A program made the translations under genes and the position numbers. Shown here piece by piece: positions 24,790 through 32,574 of a stretch of 64,000 bases of DNA (position 1 is its first letter; every line of letters starts with the position of its first letter). Origin of the DNA: Nitrososphaerota archaeon (lineage in GTDB: Archaea > Thermoproteota > Nitrososphaeria > Nitrososphaerales > Gagatemarchaeaceae); assembly GCA_027887005.1 (NCBI GenBank), contig JAPCJI010000001.1, positions 248,001-312,000 on the forward strand, read 5' to 3'. The notes below the pieces were generated by a model, which did not search any database, had not been told where the DNA came from, and saw only the letters and a program-made list of their open reading frames with translations.

Positions 24790-25241
24790 GTGGTTTTTGC
24801 CTTGCAGAAGAGCGAGACTGAAGACATAGTGGAAATACCGTTTGAGTATCTCCTCACGACCCACATCCAAATGAATGCGATGTATGAGAAGCTCAAGGAA
24901 CTTCTCGGACAATCGGGAGCCTCACGCTCTTTGCGATGTCGGCCGATGCCGGACTGCCTGCGAAACAGCCAACCCCCTCCTCGAGCGTCGACGAACTCAG
25001 GAAGCTCATCAACGGGGTCGGCTACGAGTTGACCGCAGAACTCAAGGACGACCTCGTGAAGTTCCGCCTAGCCTGCCCATATGCCGATAGGATACACCCG
25101 CACCTTGGGAATGAAGCTACCTTCTGTCCGATGTCAATGACTGTCTTGAGCGCTATTCGTAAGAAATACTGGAAGTCAATGGTCACCGGCACTAGTCTTG
25201 TGCATGGTGGCTCGTCTTTCACAATCAAGATCCAAGAGTAG
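24790..25241 (+). pseudogene. hypothetical gene split by a frameshift near 24915-24935
   Basis: Two overlapping frames seem to be halves of one gene. Frame 1 from GTG 24790 gives a sensible start (IPFEYLLTTHIQMNAMYEKLKELLGQSG) and then degenerates. Another frame carries on with TIGSLTLFAMSADAGLPAKQ and a well-formed C-terminal half to 25241 (SVDELRKLINGVGYELTAELKDD, then C-P-Y-A-D-R-I-H-P and F-C-P-M). The composite would be about 150 residues. The cysteines with His could bind metal or form part of a V4R-like ligand domain, but I do not recognise the family. Either half might still be expressed. Confidence 0.4.
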
Positions 25242-25292
25242 TGGGCTCATACCCCTTGGCCGAATCCCACCGGCATGTGTACCACTTTGATA

Positions 25293-25688
25293 TCAATTGG
25301 CATTATCTGGGTAGTTCCCTTCCTCGTCCTTGATTCGATGCTCGTGGAGGAATACTGGCTTTTCGCCTGAGGTTGGACTCTGCGCCGGCCCTAGCTGCTG
25401 CAGCAATCCGAGAATTGGGGGAGCCTGGCTGGAACCATAGAGCCCCATGTCTACGTATTTGATGATGGGTTCATAAACCCCCATTGCCCCTCTACCGAAC
25501 ATCTTCGACATCTCCCGGACGAAGTGCTCAGGTTCGTTCAATGCCCTTCCAGAGAGGTCCCGGAGAAGAACGTCCACTGCTCCTCCGAACTTCCCGGTCA
25601 ACGCTTCTCTTGCCAATTCTTGAAAATCAACGCCTGAGTTCCTCAGACGCGTCGTCTTCAGGATGAATGTCTTCTCATAGTCGTTCAA
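25293..25688 (-). CDS. hypothetical soluble protein, 131 aa
   Basis: A TTG-started 131-residue protein, mostly helical: NDYEKTFILKTTRLRNSGV, then FQELAREALTGKFGGAVDVLLRDL and EPEHFVREMSKMFGRGAMGVYEPIIKYVD. The C-terminal 40 residues are Pro/Gly/Gln-rich and look disordered. The FGRGA...VYEPI segment resembles small archaeal proteins that regulate helix-rich partners, but I cannot name a family. Its convergent neighbour ends at 25241. The composition (many Glu, Lys and Leu in helices) supports coding. Confidence 0.5.
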   Translation of the reverse strand: MNDYEKTFILKTTRLRNSGVDFQELAREALTGKFGGAVDVLLRDLSGRALNEPEHFVREMSKMFGRGAMGVYEPIIKYVDMGLYGSSQAPPILGLLQQLGPAQSPTSGEKPVFLHEHRIKDEEGNYPDNAN

Positions 25689-25779
25689 TGCTGGTCCCTC
25701 AGAGCTATCCTCGCGGTGGTCATGGGGCGTTGTTGAGGAGTGGAGGGTATTCGTGATTCAGAGCATCTCATGCTAGTCC

Positions 25780-26592
25780 TCAGAACTCCTTCCTGTGGAC
25801 GTAGAACGCCAGGGCAAGGACTAGGTATGCTAGCAAGAAGAGGAGGTCATCCAAGCTTCCGTTGTAGTAGGTGCCCCCGGCGGCCTGATAGAGAAAGAAC
25901 TCATCCCCGATGACGTACAAGATTGCACCCATGCCAAACAGCATCCACCACCTTGCGATGGTCCCCCCGTAGAATATTGCAAGGGACAGAATGGCTAGGG
26001 AAAGCAAGACAAGGTCCAGAACCGGGTAGATCATGTCCGTCATGAGATTGAACGGGGAGAGGCTCTTGGCAAGTTCTGTAGGCAACACAAATGCCATCGC
26101 GAGCACAGTCGAAATTGCAATAACGACGATGGCGAACCCCAGCCTCTGCCTCGACATTGCTACGCGGAATGTCCCCAGGTAGGCACCAAGCCCTGCGATG
26201 ATTGGCAAGTAGCCCCCAATGTAGAAGACATCGGCGAGGGACGGATATGGCACCTGAATGTCGAGAACGAAGTAGTAGATCGCCCAGGATGCCTCAGCGA
26301 AGACCCACAACCCAGTTCCAAGTGCAAAACAGAACCAGACAGCTTCGAAGCTTCGAAGACCGAACCCGTACCTCCGTAGGCAAAGGAACGCTGAAGCAAA
26401 GGCACCTGACGCACATACGGTGGGAAGCGCGTTGGACAAAGGCCCAATCAGGTCAGGGTAGAACGACTGCAGCGCAAAAGTCGTCGTGAGGGCGACAGTG
26501 CTAGCCAGCCACACCCTGAAGCCTAGGAGAGACGAGAGGCTCTGAAGCCGTCTCTCGCCCCTCAGGTCCTTCGGAGTTTCCTTCGAGTTCAA
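25780..26592 (-). CDS. polytopic membrane protein, about eight TM helices
   Basis: A 270-residue protein from a TTG start. The N-terminal 25 residues are charged, and the rest forms eight hydrophobic helices with short loops. Conserved-looking features include W-V-F-A-E-A-S-W-A-I-Y-Y and YPSLADVFYIGGYLP in the middle and GDEFFLYQAAGGTYYNGSLDDLLFLLAY near the end. The YPS-ADV-Y-G-Y-P motif is typical of the seven/eight-TM sensory domains found in front of GGDEF or kinase modules, here without an output domain. It diverges from cyclase paralogue 2. A sensory role is inference. Confidence 0.6.
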   Translation of the reverse strand: MNSKETPKDLRGERRLQSLSSLLGFRVWLASTVALTTTFALQSFYPDLIGPLSNALPTVCASGAFASAFLCLRRYGFGLRSFEAVWFCFALGTGLWVFAEASWAIYYFVLDIQVPYPSLADVFYIGGYLPIIAGLGAYLGTFRVAMSRQRLGFAIVVIAISTVLAMAFVLPTELAKSLSPFNLMTDMIYPVLDLVLLSLAILSLAIFYGGTIARWWMLFGMGAILYVIGDEFFLYQAAGGTYYNGSLDDLLFLLAYLVLALAFYVHRKEF

Positions 26593-26763
26593 ATGAACCC
26601 CTTTTTTCTGAGACTAGGCCCGGACAGAAAAGGAGTCATTGTATGGGACTGCCCACCAGAAAAACAGCCTTCCGGAGTCGCCGGTCCAAGATGAATCAGG
26701 TACGTAAGGGGTCAAAGGATAAAAAAGCCGTGTGGATTCTGGCTCCATCAAGCGGTGCTGCCT

Positions 26764-26833
26764 CACGGCGCCCGCTTCCTCCCCTTTCGTTGGGGCGCCT
26801 ACGGAGGATGGCAATTCCCGGCTAGGGCGTACA
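26764..26833. repeat. dispersed intergenic repeat, copy C (upstream of second cyclase)
   Basis: CGGCGCCCGCTTCC, then TTGGGGCGCCTACGGAGGAT and CAATTCCCGGCTAGGGCG. It shares TTGGGGCGCCTAC and AGGATG with copy A, and both are at a similar distance from their cyclase start codons. Confidence 0.6.
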
Positions 26834-26905
26834 GCCTACCGCGGAGTGTCTTCCAGCCCCACAATGTCTTTATGAGCCAATCATCCCCTGGATGGAAAGA
26901 AAGAG

Positions 26906-28855
26906 TTGTCACATGGGGAGCGAAGACTCGCGGCCATAATGTTCGCCGATGTCTCTGGCTACACTGCCCTCACCCAGCAGAACGAACCATTCGCCCTTCA
27001 GGTTCTTTCGAAGATCAAGCATTTGATAACGCCAGTTCTTGAGAAGCATGGCGGAAGACTGGTCAAGACGATGGGGGACGGGTTATTGGTGGAGTTCTCC
27101 AGCGCGATGGACGCTGTCCTCTGCGGAATCGAGCTTCAGAATGCGATGCGGGAGCGGAGACGAGACTCGGACATGGAACCCGTCCAGTTGAAGGTGGGGA
27201 TTCACGTTGGCGACGTCATCCACGAGAACGGGGATGTGTTCGGTGACGCTGTTAACATCGCATCGAGGATTGAGCCACTGGCAGGGCCGGGCGGAATCTG
27301 CATCTCGGGTGATGTGATGAATCAGGTGAAGACCAGGCTAAGCTACGCAACCACTTCAATGGGGCCACAGAAGCTCAAGAATGTCGCAAGCCCAATGGAG
27401 ACGTACCGCGTGCTCCTCCCTTGGGACCGCGAGTCGCCAGTCGGCTCTCAAGAAGCTGGTCGAGACAAGCACCGGCTAGCGGTCCTCCCGCTGAGCAGCT
27501 TCAGCCCTGACCCCAACGATGAGTACTTCGCGGACGGAATGATGGAGGAGATAATCACCAAACTTTCGGGTGTCAACGGACTCAAGGTCATCGCCAGGAC
27601 ATCGGCGATGAAATACAAGGGAGTCCGGAAGTCTGTCCAAGAGATAGGCACAGAGCTGGGAGTAGGCTCCGTCTTGGAGGGGAGTGTTCGGAAATCAGGT
27701 CAAAGGGTTAGGATAACTCTCCAGTTGATTGACGCGTCGACCGAGGAACACCTATGGGCGAACAGCTACGATCGAGACCTTACCGACATATTCGCGGTCC
27801 AGACAGACATCGCTCAGAGCGTCGCCGGTTCGCTCGAAGTGAAGCTTTTGGCGAAGGACCTAGAGGCCATAGGCCGTCCTGAAACGCAGAAGCTCGGGGC
27901 GTACAGCCATTATCTGAAAGGGCGCAGAGCGATGCCAAGCAGGACTGACGAGGGATTGAAGGAAGCAAGAGCCGAATTCGAGGCTGCCATCGCAGAGGAC
28001 CCCTCCTATGCACGGGCATACTCAGGGTTGGCCGACTGCATGATGGTGATGGCGAGCTATCAGATCATTTCACAAGAGGAAGGGGGGAAGAAAGCGAGAC
28101 CACTCGTCATCAAGGCCCTAGAGATTGACGACGGGCTGGCTGAAGCGCACGCTTCTCTCGCGCTTCTGCTCAGCACGTATGACCTTGATTGGGCAGGGGC
28201 GGAGCGCGAATTCAAGCGAGCTCTGGAGATCAACCCAAGCTATGTCCCTGCCCATCATTGGTACGCAAACCATCTTTCAGATCTAGGAAGGACGGATGAG
28301 ATGCTCGCGGAGGCGCAGAGCGCACTTGAGCTCGACCCGCTCTCGGCTGGTGTTACTGTGTCAGCGGCGATTGCGTCTTACTACACACGGCACTATTCCC
28401 AGGCCCTGTCTCTGGCAAGGCGGGTCCTTGAACTCTCCCCGCAGAACAGAGGAGCGAAGTTCATGGTCCCCCTGATACTGTCCGAGATGGGGAGACGGGA
28501 CGAGGCGATCGCTGAGGGATTGAAGTTCGCAGAAGAAACGGCGCGCCGTGCCGATTCGTTGGGGGCCCTAGGATGGGCCCTTGGAAGGGCTGGGAAGGTG
28601 GAGGAGGCTAGGGGAATCGTAGAGGAGATGGAGGAGCTGAAGCTCCAAGGCAAAGCTCTTGCAGGGGACATCTGGTTCGTGTATGTCCCCCTCGGAGACC
28701 TGGACAGGGCCTTCGAGTACCACGACCAGGCGATCGACGCGCGCGACCAAGACGTCGCCGTGATTCGGCTCGCGCCGGGCCTGGAAGCGATGCGGGCCGA
28801 CCCCAGGTACGAAGCCCTGTTGAAGAGATTGCGCCTGGCCGGTTCGAGCGGCTAG
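26906..28855 (+). CDS. class III nucleotide cyclase fused to TolB-like domain and TPR repeats (paralogue 2)
   Basis: The 649-residue protein starts at a TTG about 36 nt after a CTTTATG box. The cyclase domain (about 5-180) keeps D15 (FADVSGY), K54, D58 (MGDG), D110 and the VNIASR N117/R121, so metal binding, adenine selection and transition-state residues are all present. A TolB-N/FlgO-like domain follows (about 190-315; [21 protein letters not shown]), then about seven TPR-like repeats (325-640). It is colinear with the 15705 gene throughout. Two such cyclases in one archaeal window suggest duplication after acquisition of a bacterial-type gene. That origin is inference. Confidence 0.85.
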   Translation: MSHGERRLAAIMFADVSGYTALTQQNEPFALQVLSKIKHLITPVLEKHGGRLVKTMGDGLLVEFSSAMDAVLCGIELQNAMRERRRDSDMEPVQLKVGIHVGDVIHENGDVFGDAVNIASRIEPLAGPGGICISGDVMNQVKTRLSYATTSMGPQKLKNVASPMETYRVLLPWDRESPVGSQEAGRDKHRLAVLPLSSFSPDPNDEYFADGMMEEIITKLSGVNGLKVIARTSAMKYKGVRKSVQEIGTELGVGSVLEGSVRKSGQRVRITLQLIDASTEEHLWANSYDRDLTDIFAVQTDIAQSVAGSLEVKLLAKDLEAIGRPETQKLGAYSHYLKGRRAMPSRTDEGLKEARAEFEAAIAEDPSYARAYSGLADCMMVMASYQIISQEEGGKKARPLVIKALEIDDGLAEAHASLALLLSTYDLDWAGAEREFKRALEINPSYVPAHHWYANHLSDLGRTDEMLAEAQSALELDPLSAGVTVSAAIASYYTRHYSQALSLARRVLELSPQNRGAKFMVPLILSEMGRRDEAIAEGLKFAEETARRADSLGALGWALGRAGKVEEARGIVEEMEELKLQGKALAGDIWFVYVPLGDLDRAFEYHDQAIDARDQDVAVIRLAPGLEAMRADPRYEALLKRLRLAGSSG

Positions 28856-29456
28856 GATTGACAAGACTCGGCCGGGGACTTTCCGCCAGCAGGTAGAATC
28901 GAGACAGATGCCTTAATTCAGGGAAACCGTTCCGTCGCAACAGACCTTCGACGTATTGGGATCAGATTCGTCAAGGAGGCGGGGGCTAGTGCAACTCAAG
29001 TGCATCTCATTCATGCAAGCATCACATTGGGCGGGCACGAGTGGTTCAGACGCCAGCCCCGATAAAGGTTAGACGGTGAACCCAATCCCAGACGCTTAAC
29101 ACCTTCCCTTGGTACTTTGGGAAGATGAATAGGTCGACCAGGAACCAAAGTGAGCCTCTAAGGAAGTTTTACGTGTAACCGACTACTTGATCCTCCCCGT
29201 CTTCACACTGGGCGACTTCCTGGGCCTGTCGGCAAGACAGTGGATGTGCCTTTCGTTCATACCGATTGGGTTTGCCGTTAGAATCGCCCGATTTTTCGAG
29301 GGCAAAGATTGACCGGATGAACTGGAACTCGTTCTCTGCAAGACCCTGCTGGCGGTGTAGCCCCAAGCATCAAACTTCGGCTTTATAGGAGCGGCTGCAG
29401 TGCAGACCGGCTTAGGGGACATAGCTAAAGCAGGCGCTCCACCGCATGCAAACCGT
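28856..29456. other. about 600-bp region, mostly non-coding
   Basis: After the cyclase, AGGATTGACAAGACTCGGCCGG (split here: AGGATTGACAAG at 28855-28866, then ACTCGGCCGGGG) resembles the right end of the dispersed repeats. A 41-codon frame at 29187-29312 is listed separately. GGCTTTATAGG at about 29379-29389 could be the TATA element for the zinc-ribbon membrane gene at 29457. Confidence 0.4.
29187..29312 (+). CDS. candidate small hydrophobic peptide, 41 aa
   Basis: A TTG-started frame gives about 41 residues with two short hydrophobic stretches (ILPVFTLGDFLGLS and MCLSFIPIGFAVRIARFF) separated by ARQW and ending in charged residues. It reads like a small membrane peptide or the remnant of a larger membrane protein, since the frame is open somewhat upstream without a better start. 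There is no clear promoter and the call is weak. Confidence 0.2.
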   Translation: MILPVFTLGDFLGLSARQWMCLSFIPIGFAVRIARFFEGKD

Positions 29457-30038
29457 ATGTTCTGCCCGAAGTGCGGCAAGGAGCTCGTCCCTGACGCAGC
29501 CTTCTGTCACAACTGCGGGGAAAGTGTCGGGGCGCCATCAAATATGGCAGGGCAGGGATGGAATTGGGAGCGACGGTGGAGGCCCGATAGGGGAACCACC
29601 GATGGATGGTGGGGAGCGGTCAGCGCCTTCGGGTTCCTCATAATCATCGGGCTGACGATAAGCCAGTACCCAAACGCGTTCACCCTCATGAACAGGTACT
29701 TCATCGGCTGGGGTACGGTCGGTTACCCATTCCTTCCCGGATACGCTCTTGGCCAAGTCGTCATCTACTTCTTCACCCTATGCGGCATCTGGGGCCTGGT
29801 GAGCGCGGGGCTGAGGTTCGCCTTCACCAATTCCATCTCGAGGCCGATGAGGAGCGTCGTCGGGGCTCTGTTCGCCTTCTACATCGCCAGCGTGTTCTCG
29901 CAGTACTACGCGGGAACAATCGCGGGGAGTGCACTCGTGCTGACCTTCTTCGTCGGGCTTGGGGTCGTGATAGTCGCCAACGCGTTAATCGCATATTATG
30001 TCCCGCGACGCCTACCAAAACAAGCGTTTGAGCACTAG
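29457..30038 (+). CDS. zinc-ribbon membrane protein, four TM helices
   Basis: Starting at the ATG at 29457 puts a zinc ribbon first (M-F-C-P-K-C and F-C-H-N-C, C3/C6/C17/C20). A Trp/Arg-rich linker (WNWERRWRPDRG) and four TM helices (about 52-70, 95-115, 126-145 and 152-176) follow, giving 193 residues. The ribbon is cytoplasmic. Its 3' end overlaps the next gene (GH3-like) by 41 nt, so they are likely co-transcribed. A reading from 29400 would begin too close to the TATA-like box at 29379. The function is unknown. Confidence 0.65.
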   Translation: MFCPKCGKELVPDAAFCHNCGESVGAPSNMAGQGWNWERRWRPDRGTTDGWWGAVSAFGFLIIIGLTISQYPNAFTLMNRYFIGWGTVGYPFLPGYALGQVVIYFFTLCGIWGLVSAGLRFAFTNSISRPMRSVVGALFAFYIASVFSQYYAGTIAGSALVLTFFVGLGVVIVANALIAYYVPRRLPKQAFEH

Positions 30039-31179
30039 TCCGGATGAAACCGATGGGGCCGATTCGAGCTCCTCTATCCTTCGGCAGATTGTCGACCCCT
30101 GGTATGCGTCCCTTGCCAACCCGGCAGGCGAGCAGGAGAAGGTCCTCAAGGAACTCGTGAGAGGGTACTCACAAACGGAGTACGGAAGAGACCACGGGGC
30201 GGATGCCGCCGATGGAATCGAAAAGTTTCAAACATCCTTCCCGATCTCGAACTACGCTAGCCTCTCACCGTACATCAGGAGGGTAAAGCTCGGAGATCAC
30301 AAAGCTCTCCTCCCCGAGCCGGTGAGGAAGTGGGTGATGACGAGGGGCTCGACGGGCGCCTCGAAAGTCATTCCGACAACTGAAACTCACCTGTCTCTGG
30401 TCCTTTCTCTGGGGGCCAGGGCCGTCGTCAACTTTGCAGCTAGGGGGAACCCGCAAGTCCTCGAGACACCTGTTCTAAACCTGAACTTTCCATCCGAAGT
30501 GCACGAGTTCGAGACAACAGCGGGCAAGGAGGCCTACGGATACAGCTCAGGAACCTACGCCCGCCTTTACCCTGAGCTCCTCGGGGCCAGGCTACTCCCG
30601 AGGCAGGAGGAAATCGACTCCCTCGGGGGAGGGATCTCGAAGGGTGACTGGGCGAAGCGGTTCGAGCTGGTTTACCAGCGCGCGAAGGGGGAGGACGTGG
30701 GGAGCCTTATCGGGGTCACCCCCGTCATGCTCGCATTCGCAACTTTCGTCAGAAAGAAGCACGGAGTACGGCTCAGAGACCTATGGAAACCCCGGGCCCT
30801 CTTTTGCACCAGCGTAGCCAAGATTCACACGAAGTATGAGCCGACTCTGCACTACCACTACGGCCCGTCTCCCGTCATGGAGATGTACACAGCTACCGAG
30901 GGGGTCTTTGCCCAGCAGCTAGACGGAAGCCCATACGTCTCCCCTAACTACGATGGGTACCTATTCGAGGTTGTGACTGGAAGAGGCATCAAGATGCTCC
31001 ACGACCTCCAACGAAACCAGTGGGGAAGGCTGGTGGTCTCCACACCGATGCTCCCCAGGTACGATATGGGCGACCTAATCGAGTCTCTAGGAAAGGGCTA
31101 CTTCAGGGTGTTCGGGAGGAACCGCATTCTCACCAGAATCGAGCACCTGCTGTTCAATGTCGTGGCGTTGAGACGCTAG
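29998..31179 (+). CDS. GH3-like acyl-adenylate-forming enzyme, short form
   Basis: A 393-residue protein of the GH3 branch of adenylating enzymes, which activate a carboxylate with ATP and couple it to an amine or amino acid. Visible motifs are the P-loop TRGSTGASKVIPTT (about 115-128), VTPVMLAFATFV, the A5-like MEMYTATEG and the later YDMGDLIE. Plant and bacterial GH3 proteins run to about 500-600 residues. Here the chain stops about 25 residues after the hinge (FGRNRILTRIEHLLFNV), so the C-terminal lid domain is missing or replaced. The first 25 residues are Ser/Asp-rich and may be disordered. It overlaps the upstream membrane gene by 41 nt. Confidence 0.75.
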   Translation: MSRDAYQNKRLSTSPDETDGADSSSSILRQIVDPWYASLANPAGEQEKVLKELVRGYSQTEYGRDHGADAADGIEKFQTSFPISNYASLSPYIRRVKLGDHKALLPEPVRKWVMTRGSTGASKVIPTTETHLSLVLSLGARAVVNFAARGNPQVLETPVLNLNFPSEVHEFETTAGKEAYGYSSGTYARLYPELLGARLLPRQEEIDSLGGGISKGDWAKRFELVYQRAKGEDVGSLIGVTPVMLAFATFVRKKHGVRLRDLWKPRALFCTSVAKIHTKYEPTLHYHYGPSPVMEMYTATEGVFAQQLDGSPYVSPNYDGYLFEVVTGRGIKMLHDLQRNQWGRLVVSTPMLPRYDMGDLIESLGKGYFRVFGRNRILTRIEHLLFNVVALRR

Positions 31180-31724
31180 GGAGCTGGCACCCTTCGGCGG
31201 GAAGCCAGCGCGGCGAAAACAACAAACAATCCTAGCGCAACCAAGAACAGTGGCCAAAACCGCGTCGAGAGGTTAAGTTGGCTGTCAGCGATGGCGCTGA
31301 GGCCAATGAATGTGATGACGGCTCCTCCGATCAGCGAACCAAGCCCGCGGTGTCCTTGTGAATAGAGAACGGCCCCCCGAAGTATCAATATCAGTCCCAG
31401 CCCGGAAACGAAGTAGGCCCACCAGATGTTGCTCCCAAGGTAACCGTTCTGCTCAAGGAAGAATGTCACGCCGAGCCAGATCAGAATGGAACCGCCCACG
31501 GAGGCGCCAAGCATGCTACTCCCTGCCCCTTTCTCACCTTTCTCGTTCTTCTCGTGCTTCTCGTGTTTCTCGCCCTTTTCTCCATACATGGCCCTACGAG
31601 GCTGTTGAGGTCCCGTCGTCGGAGCTGCGCCCGAAATGACAGAAGCGCCGCACTTAGGACAGAATGTGGCACCGGCTGGCAGCCGAGTCCCGCACCTGTG
31701 GCAGTACGATGCGTCCTCAGGCAT
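31176..31724 (-). CDS. zinc-ribbon membrane protein with Glu-Lys-His linker
   Basis: A 182-residue protein: zinc ribbon (Y-C-H-R-C and F-C-P-K-C, C8/C11/C22/C25), Pro/Thr linker, a repetitive linker of EKHEKHEKNEKGEKG, then three or four TM helices (about 72-90, 98-114, 124-143 and 153-172). The helix part resembles LiaF/DUF5668-type modules (ILIWLGVTFFLEQNG, then FWPLFLVALGLFVVF), also seen alone at 49395-49748. A TATA-like TTTTATAT (reverse strand, 31745-31752) is centred about 24 nt before the ATG. It overlaps the end of the convergent GH3 gene by 4 nt. Confidence 0.7.
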   Translation of the reverse strand: MPEDASYCHRCGTRLPAGATFCPKCGASVISGAAPTTGPQQPRRAMYGEKGEKHEKHEKNEKGEKGAGSSMLGASVGGSILIWLGVTFFLEQNGYLGSNIWWAYFVSGLGLILILRGAVLYSQGHRGLGSLIGGAVITFIGLSAIADSQLNLSTRFWPLFLVALGLFVVFAALASRRRVPAP

Positions 31725-31744
31725 CGCTGGAATCCCTTTTGGAT

Positions 31745-31752
31745 GATATAAA
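31745..31752 (-). promoter_or_regulatory. TATA box for the 31176-31724 gene
   Basis: TTTTATAT on the reverse strand, centred about 24 nt before the ATG at 31724: leaderless spacing. Confidence 0.5.
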
Positions 31753-31941
31753 ACGGTTTGAACAGATGGCTTCGCGGATTGAATGGTCGCGTCAGGTCGG
31801 CTGAGTCTGCGAATCCACGGCCTTGGGTCGTCTATCTTGTATTAGGGACGAAGGTTCGCTTTCTCGAAGAACTGAGCGTAACGGGGGTCCGCTACTTTGA
31901 CAAGATGTCCCCGAATTTGCGACCGGATCTACTCTCAGATC

Positions 31942-32130
31942 TTACATTAGGCCCAGACAAAGGGGGCAGAAGTAAGTATTGTGCCGCATGTAGTTCATCT
32001 CGACTTGATGGATAGCACAACGCATCGGAATCGGTTGAGGGGCTTCAGGTCGCTGGATCAGTTGCATGGCTTGTTCTAGGTTCGAAGGTTGATTGAGAGT
32101 CCTGAAGTTATGAACCCTAGTTGTTTCCAT
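31942..32130 (-). CDS. small zinc-finger protein, 62 aa
   Basis: A 62-residue protein whose second half reads M-R-C-A-I-H-Q-V-E-M-N-Y-M, then NTYFCPLCLGLM: a C-x2-H...C-x2-C metal site about 20 residues apart, like compact treble-clef or zinc-ribbon proteins. The first half is a polar helix (NLEQAMQLIQRPEAP). Similar minimal zinc proteins are common beside regulators in archaea. It is monocistronic with no clear TATA box. Coding is inferred from the metal-ligand spacing at the exact C-terminus. Confidence 0.45.
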   Translation of the reverse strand: METTRVHNFRTLNQPSNLEQAMQLIQRPEAPQPIPMRCAIHQVEMNYMRHNTYFCPLCLGLM

Positions 32131-32331
32131 GCCTTGCCATCTATTGAAGGGGTCTGGTCCATAATACCTTTAGGGAGTACTGCTCTAGCTTTCTAGTCCA
32201 TCTTGAACTGACCTATCCAGCGTTGCCTGGAAGTCCATTTTCCCCCCCCACGAGAATGAGAACCCCCGGACGAAGGGCGTTTGCCATAACAAGAGGCTTA
32301 AGTTCCTCCAGATTACAAACGATCGGACAAC

Positions 32332-32421
32332 TTGAGCAAGCGGTGGAGAAGAGCGTTGAGTATCCTGGCAATGCTCCTTCTGGTCCTGTCGGCTGTCGTG
32401 AGCATCCTGATCTATCTCTAA
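32332..32421 (+). CDS. candidate single-TM mini-protein, 29 aa
   Basis: A TTG-started frame gives MSKRWRRALS followed by an uninterrupted hydrophobic helix of about 20 residues and a stop. A basic start plus one helix is the classic form of a small inner-membrane peptide. CTTAAGTT at 32297-32304 is centred about 31 nt before the TTG, matching promoter spacing used elsewhere in the window. The frame is well below usual gene-calling limits. Confidence 0.35.
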   Translation: MSKRWRRALSILAMLLLVLSAVVSILIYL

Positions 32422-32574
32422 CCTCCCCCCCACACGTCAACGCTGTCAGAAACCATCCTCCAAAGTCCAAATAGACTCACGCTCCGTAAACATCCAGAAT
32501 GGTCAGTCCTACCGCTTCACTCGAAGAGGAGTTCCTAACCAAAGACCGAGTCCCTAACTGATGTAGGGCAGAAA

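Larger units (their letters stand above)
31725..32574. other. 850-bp gene-poor region with two small candidate genes
   Basis: Apart from the small zinc-finger frame (31942-32130, reverse) and the 29-residue TM frame (32332-32421, forward), nothing convincing is coded. Longer frames here on either strand (for example 31758-32015 forward and 32185-32470 reverse) have random composition. Confidence 0.45.
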
